64,000 nt of DNA from Mangifera indica (GCF_011075055.1 NC_058140.1:11468668-11532667), one strand, 5' to 3'; counted from the first letter of the stretch, positions 1-12,469 are shown. Numbers and translations are program-made. Notes: generated by a model not told the origin, from the sequence alone.

Positions 1-724
1 ATGAAGTTTTTTTTACAATAATCAATAATATGTTAACGAAGATATCTCGTATTACTCATATTTGCATATGTCAAATATAACTTGCAATGTTTATATACTA
101 TTCAATGAATTACTTTTCCTTTGATTGTTTCATGTATTCGATCAAAGTGATCCCACACTATTGACTTTTGTTTTCTTTTTCTTTATGTCAAATTTGTGGC
201 TATATCATTTTCATTAGTTGGTGCTCCACCTATTCCATATTGTGCATCATCAATAATTTCATCAATGTCAACATGATAATATTCAAATAAATTGAATTCA
301 TTTGACTTTGGATCCATTTGTTATATATTTTGTATTAGCAAAATTGAAATAAAATGAAATTATAAATACAAAGAATTATTATTTGCGAATTTAGATAATT
401 TCAGAATGAAAGTTGATGAGAGAAAAAGAGACTAAGAATAATGAAATATTAAGAGATTGAGAGTGTGAGTTATGTAAATGAAATTTGGAAAAGGGAGGAA
501 GGGGTTTGGATTGTTTATATAAAATGGATAATAAGGAAAAAAATAAAACTAAACAGGTTGGATCAGGGTAACCCATAGACCTGATGCTTAAACTCATGGT
601 CTAGTCTAGAAGGTCCATGGGTCGAGCTCGACACTTTGCAATAATGGGCCAATCCTTCCAAACCCTGCCATTTTCTCGTGCTTTGGGTCAAGTCGTAGGC
701 GGGCCTATCCAATTGACACCTCTA
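1..724 (-). mobile_element. hAT-type transposon, 5' end with BED zinc-finger transposase start (degraded, runs off window)
   Basis: On the minus strand an ATG at 316 opens an acidic reading frame that continues, after an in-frame TAA near 184, into a basic stretch followed by KSIVWDHFDRI at about 160-128. That is the typical beginning of a plant BED zinc finger in hAT transposases (RICESLEEPER/Tip100-like); the Cys/His residues expected next are not readable here. The outer end, read on the minus strand from 724, is TAGAGGTGTCAATTGG, close to the hAT terminal consensus (T/C)AGGGGTGTCAA. The subterminal part (540-720) is GC-richer than its surroundings. The remainder lies left of the window, so neither the second terminus nor the 8-bp TSD can be checked. 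hAT is supported by two independent signals, but this copy looks inactive. Confidence 0.6.
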
Positions 725-966
725 ACTTAACCATACTTACAAGTGGCAAAGGGCCTAGAAAGGGACTGCCCAAGCCACCATTTTTAGTTGGAGCCATGAG
801 AGCATGATCTGTTATTATAGTGCACCGTGTTAAGTATACGAATCAATCCGATATGACCTATTACTATACAAATCATTTTAAAATAATTAAAATATAAAAA
901 ATTTTATATTTTTATTAAAAAATTAAAAATTTTAAACTTATAAAAATGAGTTGAATTCTTTGGAGC

Positions 967-1226
967 AATCTCAGATATGTGAGACAAGCAGAATGTAAAT
1001 TTAGTTGAAATTTGATACTTAAACATTTATTTATAGTGAATAAAAGAAATTGTTAAAATATATCTTTTAGATGCGAGATACTTTAAATACAAAAGTGTAA
1101 ATGCAAATGTATTTTACATTTAAATAATACAATCTAATAACTTTTTTTACTCGCTATATGTAAAAACTAAGCGAAATATAAGTTTCAATTAAACTTAAGT
1201 TTTGGTTGTCTCATATATGTGAGATT
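967..1226. mobile_element. Small MITE-like element with terminal inverted repeats
   Basis: The outer 21 bases (967-987) and the inverted outer 21 bases at 1206-1226 match with two differences (AATCTCAGATATGTGAGACAA against AATCTCACATATATGAGACAA). The similarity continues inward for about 20 more bases with mismatches. The 260-bp element has no coding capacity. I could not see a clear target-site duplication, so the superfamily is undetermined. It sits in an AT-rich, otherwise featureless stretch (725-2040). Confidence 0.5.
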
Positions 1227-2039
1227 GATCATAAAAACTTAATCTACTCATTATAAATAAGTTTGTTTTATTTCAAATCATAATTTAATTTTCTAAAATA
1301 TTTTATTTTATTAAAAAACATAATTTAAAAATATTTAATTGATAAAAAATTTAAAAAAGCTACTACCACAAAAACGATTTGTCATTTAAATTTTAATGCA
1401 AATATATTTTTTATTTTACTATTCCATTTAAATGGGTTGAACCGATAAATTAAAATATAATAATTAAATTTATAATTATTATATTAAATAAATAAAAAAT
1501 TTATAAATATAATAAAAATTTAAACTTAAATTTTTTTAAAAAATTTAAATACGTCATTAGTTTGGTTAATCTTTAGTCAATTTTAATACATTATTATTAA
1601 AATTTTTATGACATGTCTGTCTGATAATTTCCATCAATTGTATAAAATTACCATTATAAAAGTGAAATTATGGTTTTATAGTAATCGTATTTTATGTAAA
1701 TACAATATTGTATGATCATCAGATTATTCTAAATTTTGGTACATTTTGAAATTATATGATATTCATAATTTTATTTGTCCAATTGTGGTCACAGGGAAGG
1801 AGTTGTCTAGGAATTTGGAAAAAAATCTTAAAAATCGTGAGTTATGTTTCTTAAACCTTACAAAATATCTTTCTCCTTTACAAAGATCTTCACTGGGTGC
1901 TGTTTCAGTCACAAGTTGCATGATGGCATGGAGCTCTCACTTCTCAACTAGGCTTCTCGAAATTTGTTGTAATATCTGTAGGATTTGTATAAAGGGAAAT
2001 TAAAATGATTACCCTTTTTTTATTAGAGTAATAAAAAAT

Positions 2040-2660
2040 TTATCTTAAATTTTGAGGTTTAAATAAAAATATCTCAAATATCTTATAAAGTATCAAAACT
2101 ACTATTCTTAATTAAATTACCCTTTTTTTAAAGGATAATTACAAAATTATCCATAATTTTGAGGTTTAAATAAAATACCTTTATTTTAAAATATTTAAAC
2201 AAAAATACCCTAAAATAATATCAAAACTACCATTCTTTTATTTCCATATAAATCATATATCTTCCTTCATTTTTAACATATCTGAAAGAGATTTTTGGAA
2301 AGAGAAAAGAAATTCGTATTTAAGATTTCGAGCAAGAAAAGAGAAGTTCGTGATATCGAGATATTTATACCTACTATTACTTCAATCGTTATTATTTTAT
2401 TAATAATACAATTATATATGATGTTTTATATAATAAATTATAGTTGTGTGTAAAAAGTGAAATAACAAAAATTACATAGGTTATATTGTAAATATTATAG
2501 TAGTATAAAGTGAAATAATATTTTACAATAAGGAATGTTAGAGGATTATATTAGATAATATTATAGGGTAAAATGATATTTTACAATTAAGGGTATTAGA
2601 GATATATTAGATAATATTTAGGGTAAAATGTATTTTATAATATAAGGGTAAAGTGATATT
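2040..2660. repeat. Short AT-rich tandem repeats
   Basis: Two imperfect copies, offset by about 106 bp, start near 2048 and 2154 with AATTTTGAGGTTTAAATAAA and run into the same ATCAAAACTAC string. A second set begins near 2522, 2580 and 2634, where TTTTACAAT and TTAGATAATAT-TAGGGTAAAATG recur with a period of about 58 bp. No coding potential is visible. A run of about 17 G follows at 2853-2867. Nothing else is supported between 1227 and 2965. Confidence 0.5.
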
Positions 2661-2965
2661 TTCACAAATTAGTATTACATTAATCAAAGCATATTAATAG
2701 TCACAATATATAATTGAATTATGGAATGAGTATAATTGTGCAATAGAAATATGTAAATAGTATTTTCAGAATATTATTTATATTGATTATATATTTTATT
2801 GTAGAATGAATTTAGATAGTTGGATATGTTTCAGTTAGATATGGAGGGAGGTGGGGGGGGGGGGGGGAATGGATAGAAATGAGTGACAATGTTATAAAAT
2901 ATGTTAGAGATAATAAGAAATTGATTGAAATTATAGAACACACGACATTCAAAGAATTAATCTAA

Positions 2966-5411
2966 ATGGTGAGCAACAAGTGTAATATAGATCAAAAGAT
3001 ATTTAATATTCAGTTAAGTATAAATATTCAGTTAAGTATGAAACCAAAACATCTTAATGACTGCATTCTAGTAGAAATTTCGAATGATGAAGATGTTCAG
3101 GTTCTTAACGGTATGTCTAACCTTTTCAAAAAATATGTTCCAATTTTTGTAACAACTACAGTTAATAATGATAGTTATGAGGCTCAACAAGCAGATAAAG
3201 GTTTACAAGGTGGTGAGCCGAGTAGTTATCCAGAAAATCAAACTATTGGTATAAAAGGGATTCAAAATATCAGGATCAATCCGAAACAAAAATTTTTAGA
3301 GGAAAATTTTACGTATATAAATGATGTTGATGTTGATGTTGATGCATTATATCATGCGGAAGAATTTCTTAATGGGAACGAAGAAAAATTTCCAAAGTAG
3401 AGTGAATTTGACAGAAAGGTTCTGCATGATATTCCAGTCGAGGAATCGAAGGTTAAAGAGAAGACACATGTTAATAAAGATATTGGAGGTATAAGTAGTT
3501 TTCTAGAAATAAATCCTTATGGTGGGAATGTTCAGATTGATGTATTTTATTGGTTACCTCTTTTTTCTGACCAGCCATCTACATCCAAAAGTCCAAGAGT
3601 GTCAAGCGATAATCATTCTCCAAAAGTTAGTACATTATTTTCAAGTAAACAACATGTTATTGATGTGATATGTCGAGATGCTCTTCAGAAAGGATATCAG
3701 TTTTCAATGGATAAGTCAGACACGCGCAAATGGGTGGTTAAATATGTTAACGAAGAATGTAAGTGGTGTGCACGAGCAGTTAGGGTGGGAGAAAGTGATA
3801 GTTTTGAATTATGTCATTTGGATAGCTATCACACATGTTCTAGAGACCAAATATTATCTCATCATAGGCAAGCAAGTGCCCGAACTTTAGGACAAATTTT
3901 GATGACCAAATTTATATTAGTTTATCGTGTTCATCAACCAAAGGAGATCATTGCAGATATCGCTGATCGATATAAAATTGATATATCATACACACAAGCA
4001 TGACAGACGAGAAATTAGACACTTCAATCATTGAGGGGCACACTAGAAGAGTCGTTTATGTTGCTATCAAAGTATTGCTATAATTTAGTACGTTGTAATC
4101 TAGGAGCTATGACACATACACTAATGGATGAGTATGAACGATTTAAATGTTTTTACATGGCATTGGATTGCAGTATCTGTGCATTCTAATAACATATTCG
4201 ACCAGTCATTTATATTGATGTTGTCTTCTTAAAAGGTAGATATTTGGGTGAACTATTTATCGCTGTCGCATTGAATGGTAATAATCAGATATACTCATTG
4301 GTTTTTGGCATCGATCCTCGGGAAGATCATGACATATGGTGTTGGTTTTTAACAAAGCTGAGAGATTGTTTTGGTGAGGTACCTTATTTAGCTATTATTT
4401 CAAATCGACATGTCAGTATATTTTCTACAATGGGTAAAGTATTCCTTGGTGTGCACCATGGTTATTGTTGTCATCATCTCCATTGTAACATACGATCCAA
4501 ATACAAAAAGAATGCAAAAGTCGTATGGATGTATTGGAAAACAGTTAAGGCATACACAGAGTATGAATTCTGAGAGGTAATGAAGTCATTAGCTAGTATG
4601 CACCCTGATGCAGTCACATACCTATGTGAGATGGGTTTCAATCGATGGGCACGGGCATATTTTCCAAGACATAGGTACAATATAATGACTACCAATATCG
4701 CTAAATCATTTAATGTATTAGTCAAACATGCTTGAGGTTTACCTATTACTGGCTAATTGAGTTCATCAAAGGTACATTGCAACGATGGTTTTATGAAAGA
4801 AGAAATCATGCAAGTAAGTACATAGTTAATATTATAACATGTTATAAATGTGTGTATGTAAACTTTTACTTAATTACTCATTATATATGTTTATATTTAT
4901 ATGATTTGCAGATACTTGCACTAGCCCAATAACATCTTGGGTTGAGAAAGAGATTGCCAAACATGTGTGAAAATCTTCAAACTTAAAGATGCATCCTATA
5001 ACATTTGAACGATAGCAGGTTTTTGATAGTGGCCAATATGATGCTATGGTCGACCTTACGGAGCGAACATGTACCTATAGAAAATTTCAACTATCACAGA
5101 TTCCCTGCATACATGTCATTATTGTTGCCAGATATATGAAACTCACCACCTGCATTCAATGGGTGTAACCATACTACAACACCGCTTTTTATCATACAGT
5201 CCACGTGAAGGGTATCAATCCATTAGGAGATCAATCAGAGTAGATCCATCTAGCAAATAAAAACAGATTTCTTTCACAAGGAGAGATTGTTGAACAACTT
5301 ATTTGTAACTGATATCACAAACATAAACATACGAGACAGAATTACAAGAGTCTTATTTCAATACCTAGTTCTGTACCATCAAGTTCAGAAAGAAAAAAAA
5401 AGGATGAAAAA
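2966..5411 (+). pseudogene. MuDR/MULE transposase, decayed
   Basis: An open stretch from ATG 2966 (144 codons) is acidic and unassigned. From about 3600 comes the Mutator transposase N-terminal DNA-binding domain, with the CKWCARAVR and SYHTCSRDQ strings. From about 4210 the MULE transposase core follows, recognisable by FLKGRYLGELF, NGNNQIYSLVFGI, WFLTKLRDCFGEVP and VHHGYCCHHLH. A SWIM-type CxC...CxH zinc finger (TCTYRKF...IPCIHVI) lies near 5065-5120. Stops or frame changes occur after 3400, near 4003, at 4573 and at 4734. The second catalytic aspartate, normally in an ISDRH context, reads ISNRH, and the first reads IDV instead of IDG. Both stop codons and lost active-site residues therefore argue against activity. 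The family assignment is firm; the exon structure is not. Confidence 0.85.
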
Positions 5412-5736
5412 TAACTGTACTTGTAATTGTACTTGTTAATTTTGATATAAATGTTGTGATTAAAATTGTTACTTCATATATACAGTTTCTAATTGTAATA
5501 TATTATCTTTCAAATATGTGATTGTACTTGTTAATGTATCTATAAAATTTCGGCTAGTAATCATTATATATGTCCATATTGATTTCATATATATTTTTTC
5601 ATTCGTTTTTTGTTCATTATACTTGTCGCTTATAGTAATTATATAAAAGGTAAACGCATATAAATGAATCAATATATGAATATATATATGAATGAATAAA
5701 CATATATACATATACAAATAAAATATAATATAATTG

Positions 5737-8700
5737 TTAATCAATATCCTGAAAAAATGGTTGTGTGTCTAAACACGTGCGAAGGGTTAACGAGTCTTCC
5801 CCCTCAAAAGATAACAATTGGCGAAGTGTCAAACACTCGATGTATCGTAACATGAACACACCACAATCACCTAATAGGGGTGTCTGCTGTAGTATATCCA
5901 CCACCCTATGCAAAGTAAATTGATCGTCCTATGGACCCCGACCTATGTGAGACCAAAATGATATCACGGCTAGCAAATGTGGTATCATCGACGTATATCC
6001 CAATATTTTTCGCCTAAATAGCTCTGGGTCAATAGTAAAACTTTATAAGGAATCGTAAACTGTAATCTTTCACTTCTTCAAATCTAACACCGCTACTACC
6101 CAATGTGTATCATCAAAGTTTATCAGGATAAAAACTTGCACACATTGATAAAATACATATATTAAACCTTAATTTAGTATACCTTGAAAAGTAATTGAGA
6201 TTCGAATACTGAGCTCATCGATCACACCCCAGGGTTACAAATGTAAATCAGATGGATAATTCGCATCCACCAGTCACATGAAGAGTGAAGGAAACTAGTA
6301 GTTATACTAATCTTTCATCCATGTGGCATACTCATAAAGGATGTATCCAATAAAGCAAGTCAAAACTGTCAACCAGTTCTAACAAACAGTCACAGTATCA
6401 TCATGTTGTCGTCAACGTAATAATCCCAAAAATGAATCTACATGTTCTAAAAACAGAAAATATGATGTTATCACGCACTTAAATGATCTTTTATGCTAAA
6501 AACAACATTAATTGATCAAGTGAACTCACTTTGTCAAACAACCATCCAGATGTATCCATGAGTGTACCCCATAAGATGATTTCGATGCTTTTTTCTATGT
6601 CATATACATGACATTTCTCCAAAAAATTTGGTTTTATATACTATTTCTTGAAAATTCTCACGCTCGGTGCTCAATAACTGCATAATCGATCTCGACTGTT
6701 GGATTTGTGGTTGCAAGGAATTTGTGTATAGGTTACGAATGAGCGATTCTTTTTTACAATTCTACAACAAACTGTGCAGAAATACTACATCAAACAAATA
6801 ATACGCCATTTAAAATTACGTTAACTTGTGAGATTTTTATAAACTTTTAAATACTTTCTGTAAGACTGAGTCATAGTCGAAGAATCCGCAAGTGAAGTTA
6901 GGTCAATTGTATTATCTTTCAAGACCGGTTGTAGTTAAATATACAAATTCAATAAATGAATAATATATTTTTCAATCGTACTTATTAAATTTCTTGAAAA
7001 TTTAATTACCTGAATGAGTTCTTCTTGTGTAGAGAGCTCAACCACATCATCAGTGACCTCGTCATCCTGAGAGACAATATCGATCACCTGTTTTCCCTTA
7101 CTTAGTATGCTAAGATAGACCAAACAGATATCCTATTGTAACAGCATATCAAGGATAAATGATAATTGATATTAACAAAAGTAACAATTTACAGTGGTTA
7201 TTCCAACAATTTACCTCAACCTCCACCCAAGGTAATCATGGAGCATCCTTATAGGTGATCCATTGTCGTCGATGATATTTTATGACAATATTAACATTTC
7301 ATATTAATAAATCAAATTATTTAACAACAATTATAAAGTATACAGTTAACAATGTATGTATCTCTAATGTCGAAACAGATGTCATAATGGATCTCCCCTT
7401 GACATGGCCTCTCAACACCAGGACACTATCGCAATATTGATAATCACGAGTTAACAGAGAATCACAATATCACAATATTAAAATGTGTACAGTCGATGGT
7501 ATAAGTACATCTGCTTTTGGAGCCGATGTTATCTTTAGATCCCCCATTGGTGCAACCTCAGAAGTGTCAGGCCGTTGTCACAATGTCGATAGTAACGAGT
7601 TTAGAAAAAATCAATAATCGAATGTGTAAATAAGATATAATATTAACAATCAATGTTATACTTATCGGAATCATCACAAAAGGTGTCAACGAGGAAACTG
7701 TGTGAGGTGATCCATCATCGTCGATATCATGTAACAGTATTAACAATTTATATTGGTTTACCAAAGAATTATGTTCATCGAGATTAATAGATGTATAGTT
7801 GATGGTATATGTACTCTACTTTTGAAGTCGATGTCATCTCTGGATCTCCCATCAGTGCAACCTCATAAACGTCAAGCTATTGTTACAATGTCGATAGTAA
7901 TGAGTTTAGAGAAAATCGATAATCAAATGTATAAATAAGATATATATTAACAATCAATGTTATACTTACCGAAATCATCATAAAAAGTGTCGACGGAGAA
8001 ATTGTATGAGGTGATCCATCATCGTCGATATCATGTAACAATATTAACAATTTATATTAGTTCATCAAAGAGTTACGTTTATCAAGATTAATAGATGTAC
8101 AATCGATGGTATATGTACATCTACTTTTGAAGCCGATGTCACCTCTGAATCCCCCATCGGTGTAACCTCAAAAACGTCAAGTCGTTGTCACAATCTCGAC
8201 AGTAACAAGTTTAGAAAAAATCAATAATCGAATGTGTAAATGAGATATAATATTAATAATCAATGTTATACTTACCGGAATCATCACAAAAGGTGTCGAC
8301 TGGAAAACTGTATGAGGTGATGCATCATCACCGATATCATGTCATAGTATTAACAATTTATATTGGTTTATCAAAGAGTTATGTTTATCAAGATTAATAG
8401 ATGTACAGTTGATGGTAAATGTACTCTATTTTTGGAGCCGATGTCATCTTTGGATCTCCCATCGGTGCAACCTTAGAAATGTCAGATTGTTGTCACAATG
8501 TCGATAGTAACGAGTTTAGAGAAAATCAATAATCGAATGTGTAAATAAGATATAATATTAACAATCAATGTTATACTTACCGAAATCATCACAAAAGGTG
8601 TCAACGGGAAAACTGTATGAGATGATCCATCATTGTTGATATCTTGTAACAGTATTAACAATTTATATTAGTTCATCAAAGAGTTACGTTTATTAAGATT

Positions 8701-10450
8701 AACAAATGTACAATCGATAGTATATATACATCTACTTTTGGAGCCAATGTCATCTTTGGATCTCCCATCGGTGCAACCTTAGAAATGTCAGATTGTTGTC
8801 ACAATGTCAATAGTAACGAGTTTAGAGAAAATCAATAATCGAATGTGTAAATAAGATATAATATTAACAATCAATGTTATACTTACCAAAATCATCACAA
8901 AAGGTGTCAACGAGAAAACTGTATGAGGTGATCTATCATTGTTGATATCTTGTAACAGTATTAACAATTTATATTAGTTCATTAAAGAGTTACGTTTATT
9001 AAGATTAACAAATGTACAATCGATAGTATATATACATCTACTTTTGGAGCCGATGTCATCTCTGAATCCCCTATCGGTGCAACCTCAAAAACATCAAGAT
9101 GCTGTCACAATATCGACAGTAACGACTTTAGAAAAAAATCGATAATCGAATGTGTAAATGAGATATAATATTAATAATCAATGTTATACTTACTATAATC
9201 ATCTCAGAAGGTGTCAACGGGGAAACTGTGCGAGGTGATCCATCATCATTGATATCATGTAAGAGCATTAACAATTTATATTGGTTTATCAAAAAATTAT
9301 GTTTATCGAGATTAACAGATGTATAGTTGATGGTATACGTACTCTACTTTTGGAGGCGATGTCATCTCTAGATCTCTCATCAGTGCAACCTCAGAAATGT
9401 CAAGCTGTTGTAACAATGTCGATAGTAACGAGTTTAGAGAAAATCGATAATTGAATGTGTAAATAAGATATAATATTAACAATCAATGTTATACTTACCA
9501 AAATCATCATAGAAGGTGTCGACGGGGAAACTCTGATATCCTGTAACAGTGTTAACAATTTATATTAGTTCATCAAAGAGTTACGTTTATCAAGATTAAT
9601 AGATGTACAATCGATGGTATACGTACATCTACTTTTGGAGCCAATGTCATCTCTGAATCCCCCATCAATGCAACCTCAAAAATGTTAGGTCGTTGTCACA
9701 ATGTCGACAGTAATGAGTTTAGAAAAAATCATTAATCGAATGTGTAAATAAGATATAATATTAATAATCAATGTTATATTTACCGGAATCATCAAAGAAA
9801 GTGTCGACGGGAAAACTGTGTGAAGTGATCCATCATCGCCAACATCCTGTAACAGCATTAATAATTTATATTGGTTCATCAAAGAGTTACATTTATCAAG
9901 ATAACGGATGTACAATCGATGGTATACGTACATGTACTTTTAAAGTCAATGTCATCTCTAGATCCCCCATCGATGCAGTCTCAAAAACGTCAGGCCACTG
10001 TGAAAACATGACTGGAAAACATGACTTAGATCAACATATGTAACTGACTTACACTAGTGAAAATATGTTTGGAGGATCCGATCTGTGGCCTTCGATGGAA
10101 TATAGATGCCAATATCTACCATATAACTGAATCGAAGGCCTGTCATAATAGCAAACTCATACGAACTAAATCTTGCATCCACATCACTAACTCGAAACCA
10201 TAACTCTTCTCTCGAGGTTACTTTATTTACCGCTAAGAATGAAAGAGTATATTAGAACCCCACTAAATCGGTTATCTTTCAAGTCTAGGAAGTGTCCAAA
10301 ATAGATATGTTAGAAAATTTATAATTGTCTCTCTGTTAATAATTTTTTGATCATGGCTCTCACATCTCTATATCCACGTGTAGTAACTTGAGCTTTGAGA
10401 TGTTTTTCGAAAGAAAATCACATTTCATCCCTTTTTCTTTTTTGTCCAAC
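5737..10450 (-). pseudogene. DUF1985 - Ulp1 (C48 cysteine peptidase) gene, decayed MULE cargo
   Basis: Read on the minus strand, 10,450-10,060 gives a degraded DUF1985 domain: a LDLKDNRFSG-like segment, then ELWFRVSDVDARFSSYEF and MTGLRF. The middle (about 9,985-7,250) is a tandem array of short exons. An acidic exon lies at about 7120-7005 (KGKQVIDIVSQDDEV) and further fragments at 6600-6200. The last exon, about 6137 to the stop at 5737, is a Ulp1 peptidase C-terminus with all triad positions: His in THWVV, Asp in TVYDS, Gln in ILQQTPLL and Cys in GDCGVFMLRYIE. That exon has at least three in-frame stops (after LDLKK, after YDSL, after GRGP), so it is a pseudogene. Ulp1 enzymes process or remove SUMO; the role of the cargo copies in MULEs is not settled. 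Confidence 0.8.
7250..9985 (-). repeat. Tandem array of about 305-bp units carrying two mini-exons each
   Basis: Anchors of the form TAACAGTATTAACAATTTATATT recur at about 7733, 8036, 8344, 8648, 8953, 9260, 9545 and 9850, so the period is about 285-308 bp with eight good units and a degraded one before 7500. On the minus strand each unit has a 63-bp mini-exon (acceptor TTACAG/G in the best copies, core DDGSPHTVS, donor CCG/GTAAGTATAAC) and a 48-bp mini-exon (acceptor TTCTGAG/G, core PMGDPEMTSAPK, donor AGAT/GTACGTATACC). Both lengths are multiples of three. In several copies the TTACAG acceptor is altered (TTACATG or TTACAAG). The array lies between the DUF1985 and Ulp1 parts of the cargo gene, so it is a repeated linker region. 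Splicing is inferred, not shown. Confidence 0.7.
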
Positions 10451-10677
10451 TCCATGTATCAAAATTAAATGACGATTATATTAAATTTATATTAATTTTA
10501 TATTATAAATTATTCAAATCTGCACATAGAGGCCTTATTCAAAAAAAGAGATATCAAATTCAAATTCAACAAGTCAAAAAGCCTTAAGATGCACAAATTT
10601 AAATTTGCCTCTCATACAAAAAATATCAAAAAAACCTTAAAATTTTGCATAATATCATTCTGCCCCCAAAATCCAAC

Positions 10678-10990
10678 CACGTGAATTCACGTGACGGATA
10701 ACTTTGGAAAAACGTATTTTGCCTTCCACCACATGAATTCGTGTGTCAACCACACGAATTCATGTGGTTGACTATCACCTTACATGTCAACCAACTTTTC
10801 GAATTTATATTATGCCCATTACACGATTAAAACTCGTATTTTCACCCCGAACCATACAACTTTGTGTAGTCCAAGAAATTTGAAAAATGCATAAAACCTC
10901 CCCGTCTGTGATAAATCTCGCCACACAAATTTGTGTAGTCAGCGCGCCATTCGTGCGGTCACTGTCGAATTCGTGTGGTTACATTTCACC
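10678..10990. repeat. Cluster of GAATTC-centred palindromes, with an 18-bp-arm hairpin
   Basis: CACGTGAATTCACGTG at 10,678-10,693 is a perfect 16-bp palindrome. Next, 10,728-10,745 and 10,751-10,768 are perfect 18-bp inverted arms (ACCACATGAATTCGTGTG) around a 5-base loop. Related motifs (TTTGTGTAGTC, TCGAATTCGTGTGG) follow to about 10,980. The stretch 10,480-11,358 has no gene I can support. Confidence 0.6.
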
Positions 10991-12040
10991 TCCCAAACTT
11001 TGTTTTTCAAACTTCATTTTAACAACAATCAACTCTACACCTAATCTAACACAAAAACCTTAAGAAAATTTATGAAAATCACCAACAAATCGAGCAATTT
11101 CATCAAAATTTTCAAATCGGAACCCTAATGCTAAACAGGTAAATTTCACATCAAATCGCTCAAATCTTGAACTGAAATGCATAAAGAGATGACAATGATT
11201 ATTTTACTAATCTTTTTGTCCATTTTCATCGTCTAAAACTTATGAAAATCACCTGAGAAAATCGAAGGTGTCAACTGTGTGAAAACGTGTGTTTAGATTT
11301 GTTATTTTCGTGTGTTTAACGGCACAATGTGTCGTTTTTGTCGATTTTGATATGAGGGTGTAACATCCCTCCCTAGAAGTACTACCCATCGAAGGAGAAA
11401 TGTTACGAATTAATATTCGGAGCGTCTATTTTTTTTTTCTTTTTTTAAAATACTTTAAAATAAATGCCTCATTAAAAGTGTTTAGGAAGTATTCCAAGAA
11501 AACTGAAAATCTGGAAGCGAACAAAAGATGTATATACTTATATGAAGACTCATCTGAAAGTATCTGAAAACAGGGAGTAATCATATGTAACTGTACCATA
11601 ATCTCAAAAAGTCAAAAGTCGATAAGAACATGTCACTGTATGCATGTAATATAAACCAGAGATAACCTGCTCCAGCCGGATCTACCTACGTTGACCTGAC
11701 CCTGCCTAGCAGCTACCTCGATCACATGTACCTGCAATCATGAAAGAAAAGGGAGTGAGTGATAAGAACACTTAGTAAGGGGAAAGAATAAAGTAAACTA
11801 TTCCTTTTTTTTTCCCTGTTCTAACTCACTTTTGGGACTCAACTTCACATCCTAACCTCTATAAGAGATTGAGGGGGTAATTTAGTTCACTCTTTACTAT
11901 TTGGGTCATACTTTGTCCCATCTAGTGTCTATTTGATACTTTCTGGAAGCTAACTATAGGGATTTGACACTTTTCTAAGCTTAAACTCTTTTTCTTTCAC
12001 TACACTATTTCTGAATCTGAATTGAGCTCTACTGCGAGCA

Positions 12041-12108
12041 GACCCTACTAGGGGTCTATGTCCTACTACGGACGTGTCCTACTACAGACGTGCCCTACTA
12101 CGGGCGGT
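12041..12108. repeat. 16-bp minisatellite, about four units
   Basis: Four units of the form GTCCTACTACGGACGT, with variants, lie in a row inside the large LTR. CCTACTA is conserved in each and the flanking bases can pair (for example GGAC/GTCC). Confidence 0.7.
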
Positions 12109-12247
12109 GTAGTATAAAGTGCCCCCTCATAGTTTATAGCATGCATGCGAGTCTTATATCTTACTAATTTTGCTTCCATCTAAATTTATTCATAACTCAC
12201 CAGACATTACTTTTGGGACGACCCCTAAATCTTAAGCCCCAAATTCA

Positions 12248-12386
12248 TTTTCTTGCTTTTCTTTCCTTTTTTCTTTTCTTCTTTTATTTCTTCTTTTTTT
12301 TTTCTCCTTTCTTTCCTTTCCTTTCCTTTCCTTTCTTTTCTTTCCTTTCTTCTTCCTTTCTTTCTTTGTTTCTTTCTTTCTTTCCT
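12248..12386. repeat. Pyrimidine tract, (CTTTC)n-like
   Basis: Almost pure C/T on the plus strand, with CTTTC, TTTCC and TTTC repeats, inside the large LTR. The phenylalanine-rich open frame over it is an artefact of composition. Confidence 0.85.
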
Positions 12387-12469
12387 GCCCAAAACTACGA
12401 AATACTGTTCATAGAACAGTCATTTCGCAGAGTAGCCTTCTTTTTCATACAATTTAACAGCCCAAACGG

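Larger units (their letters stand above)
2966..10450. mobile_element. Mutator-like element (MULE) body with Ulp1-type cargo
   Basis: This span holds a plus-strand MuDR-type transposase remnant and a convergent minus-strand DUF1985-Ulp1 gene remnant. Plant MULEs that carry a C48 (Ulp1-like) peptidase gene beside the transposase are known (the Kaonashi/KI and CUMULE types), so I infer that both remnants belong to one element. Such elements often lack long terminal inverted repeats. I could not identify termini or a 9-bp TSD, so the limits given are only those of the recognisable coding remains. Both genes carry several stops, so the element is dead as an autonomous unit. Confidence 0.6.

Noticed and set aside
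7250..9985. Regular repeats of about 305 bp as a CRISPR-like or satellite array
   Set aside because: Units are imperfect over their full length with no unique spacers, and conserved splice signals and codon blocks place them inside a plant cargo gene.
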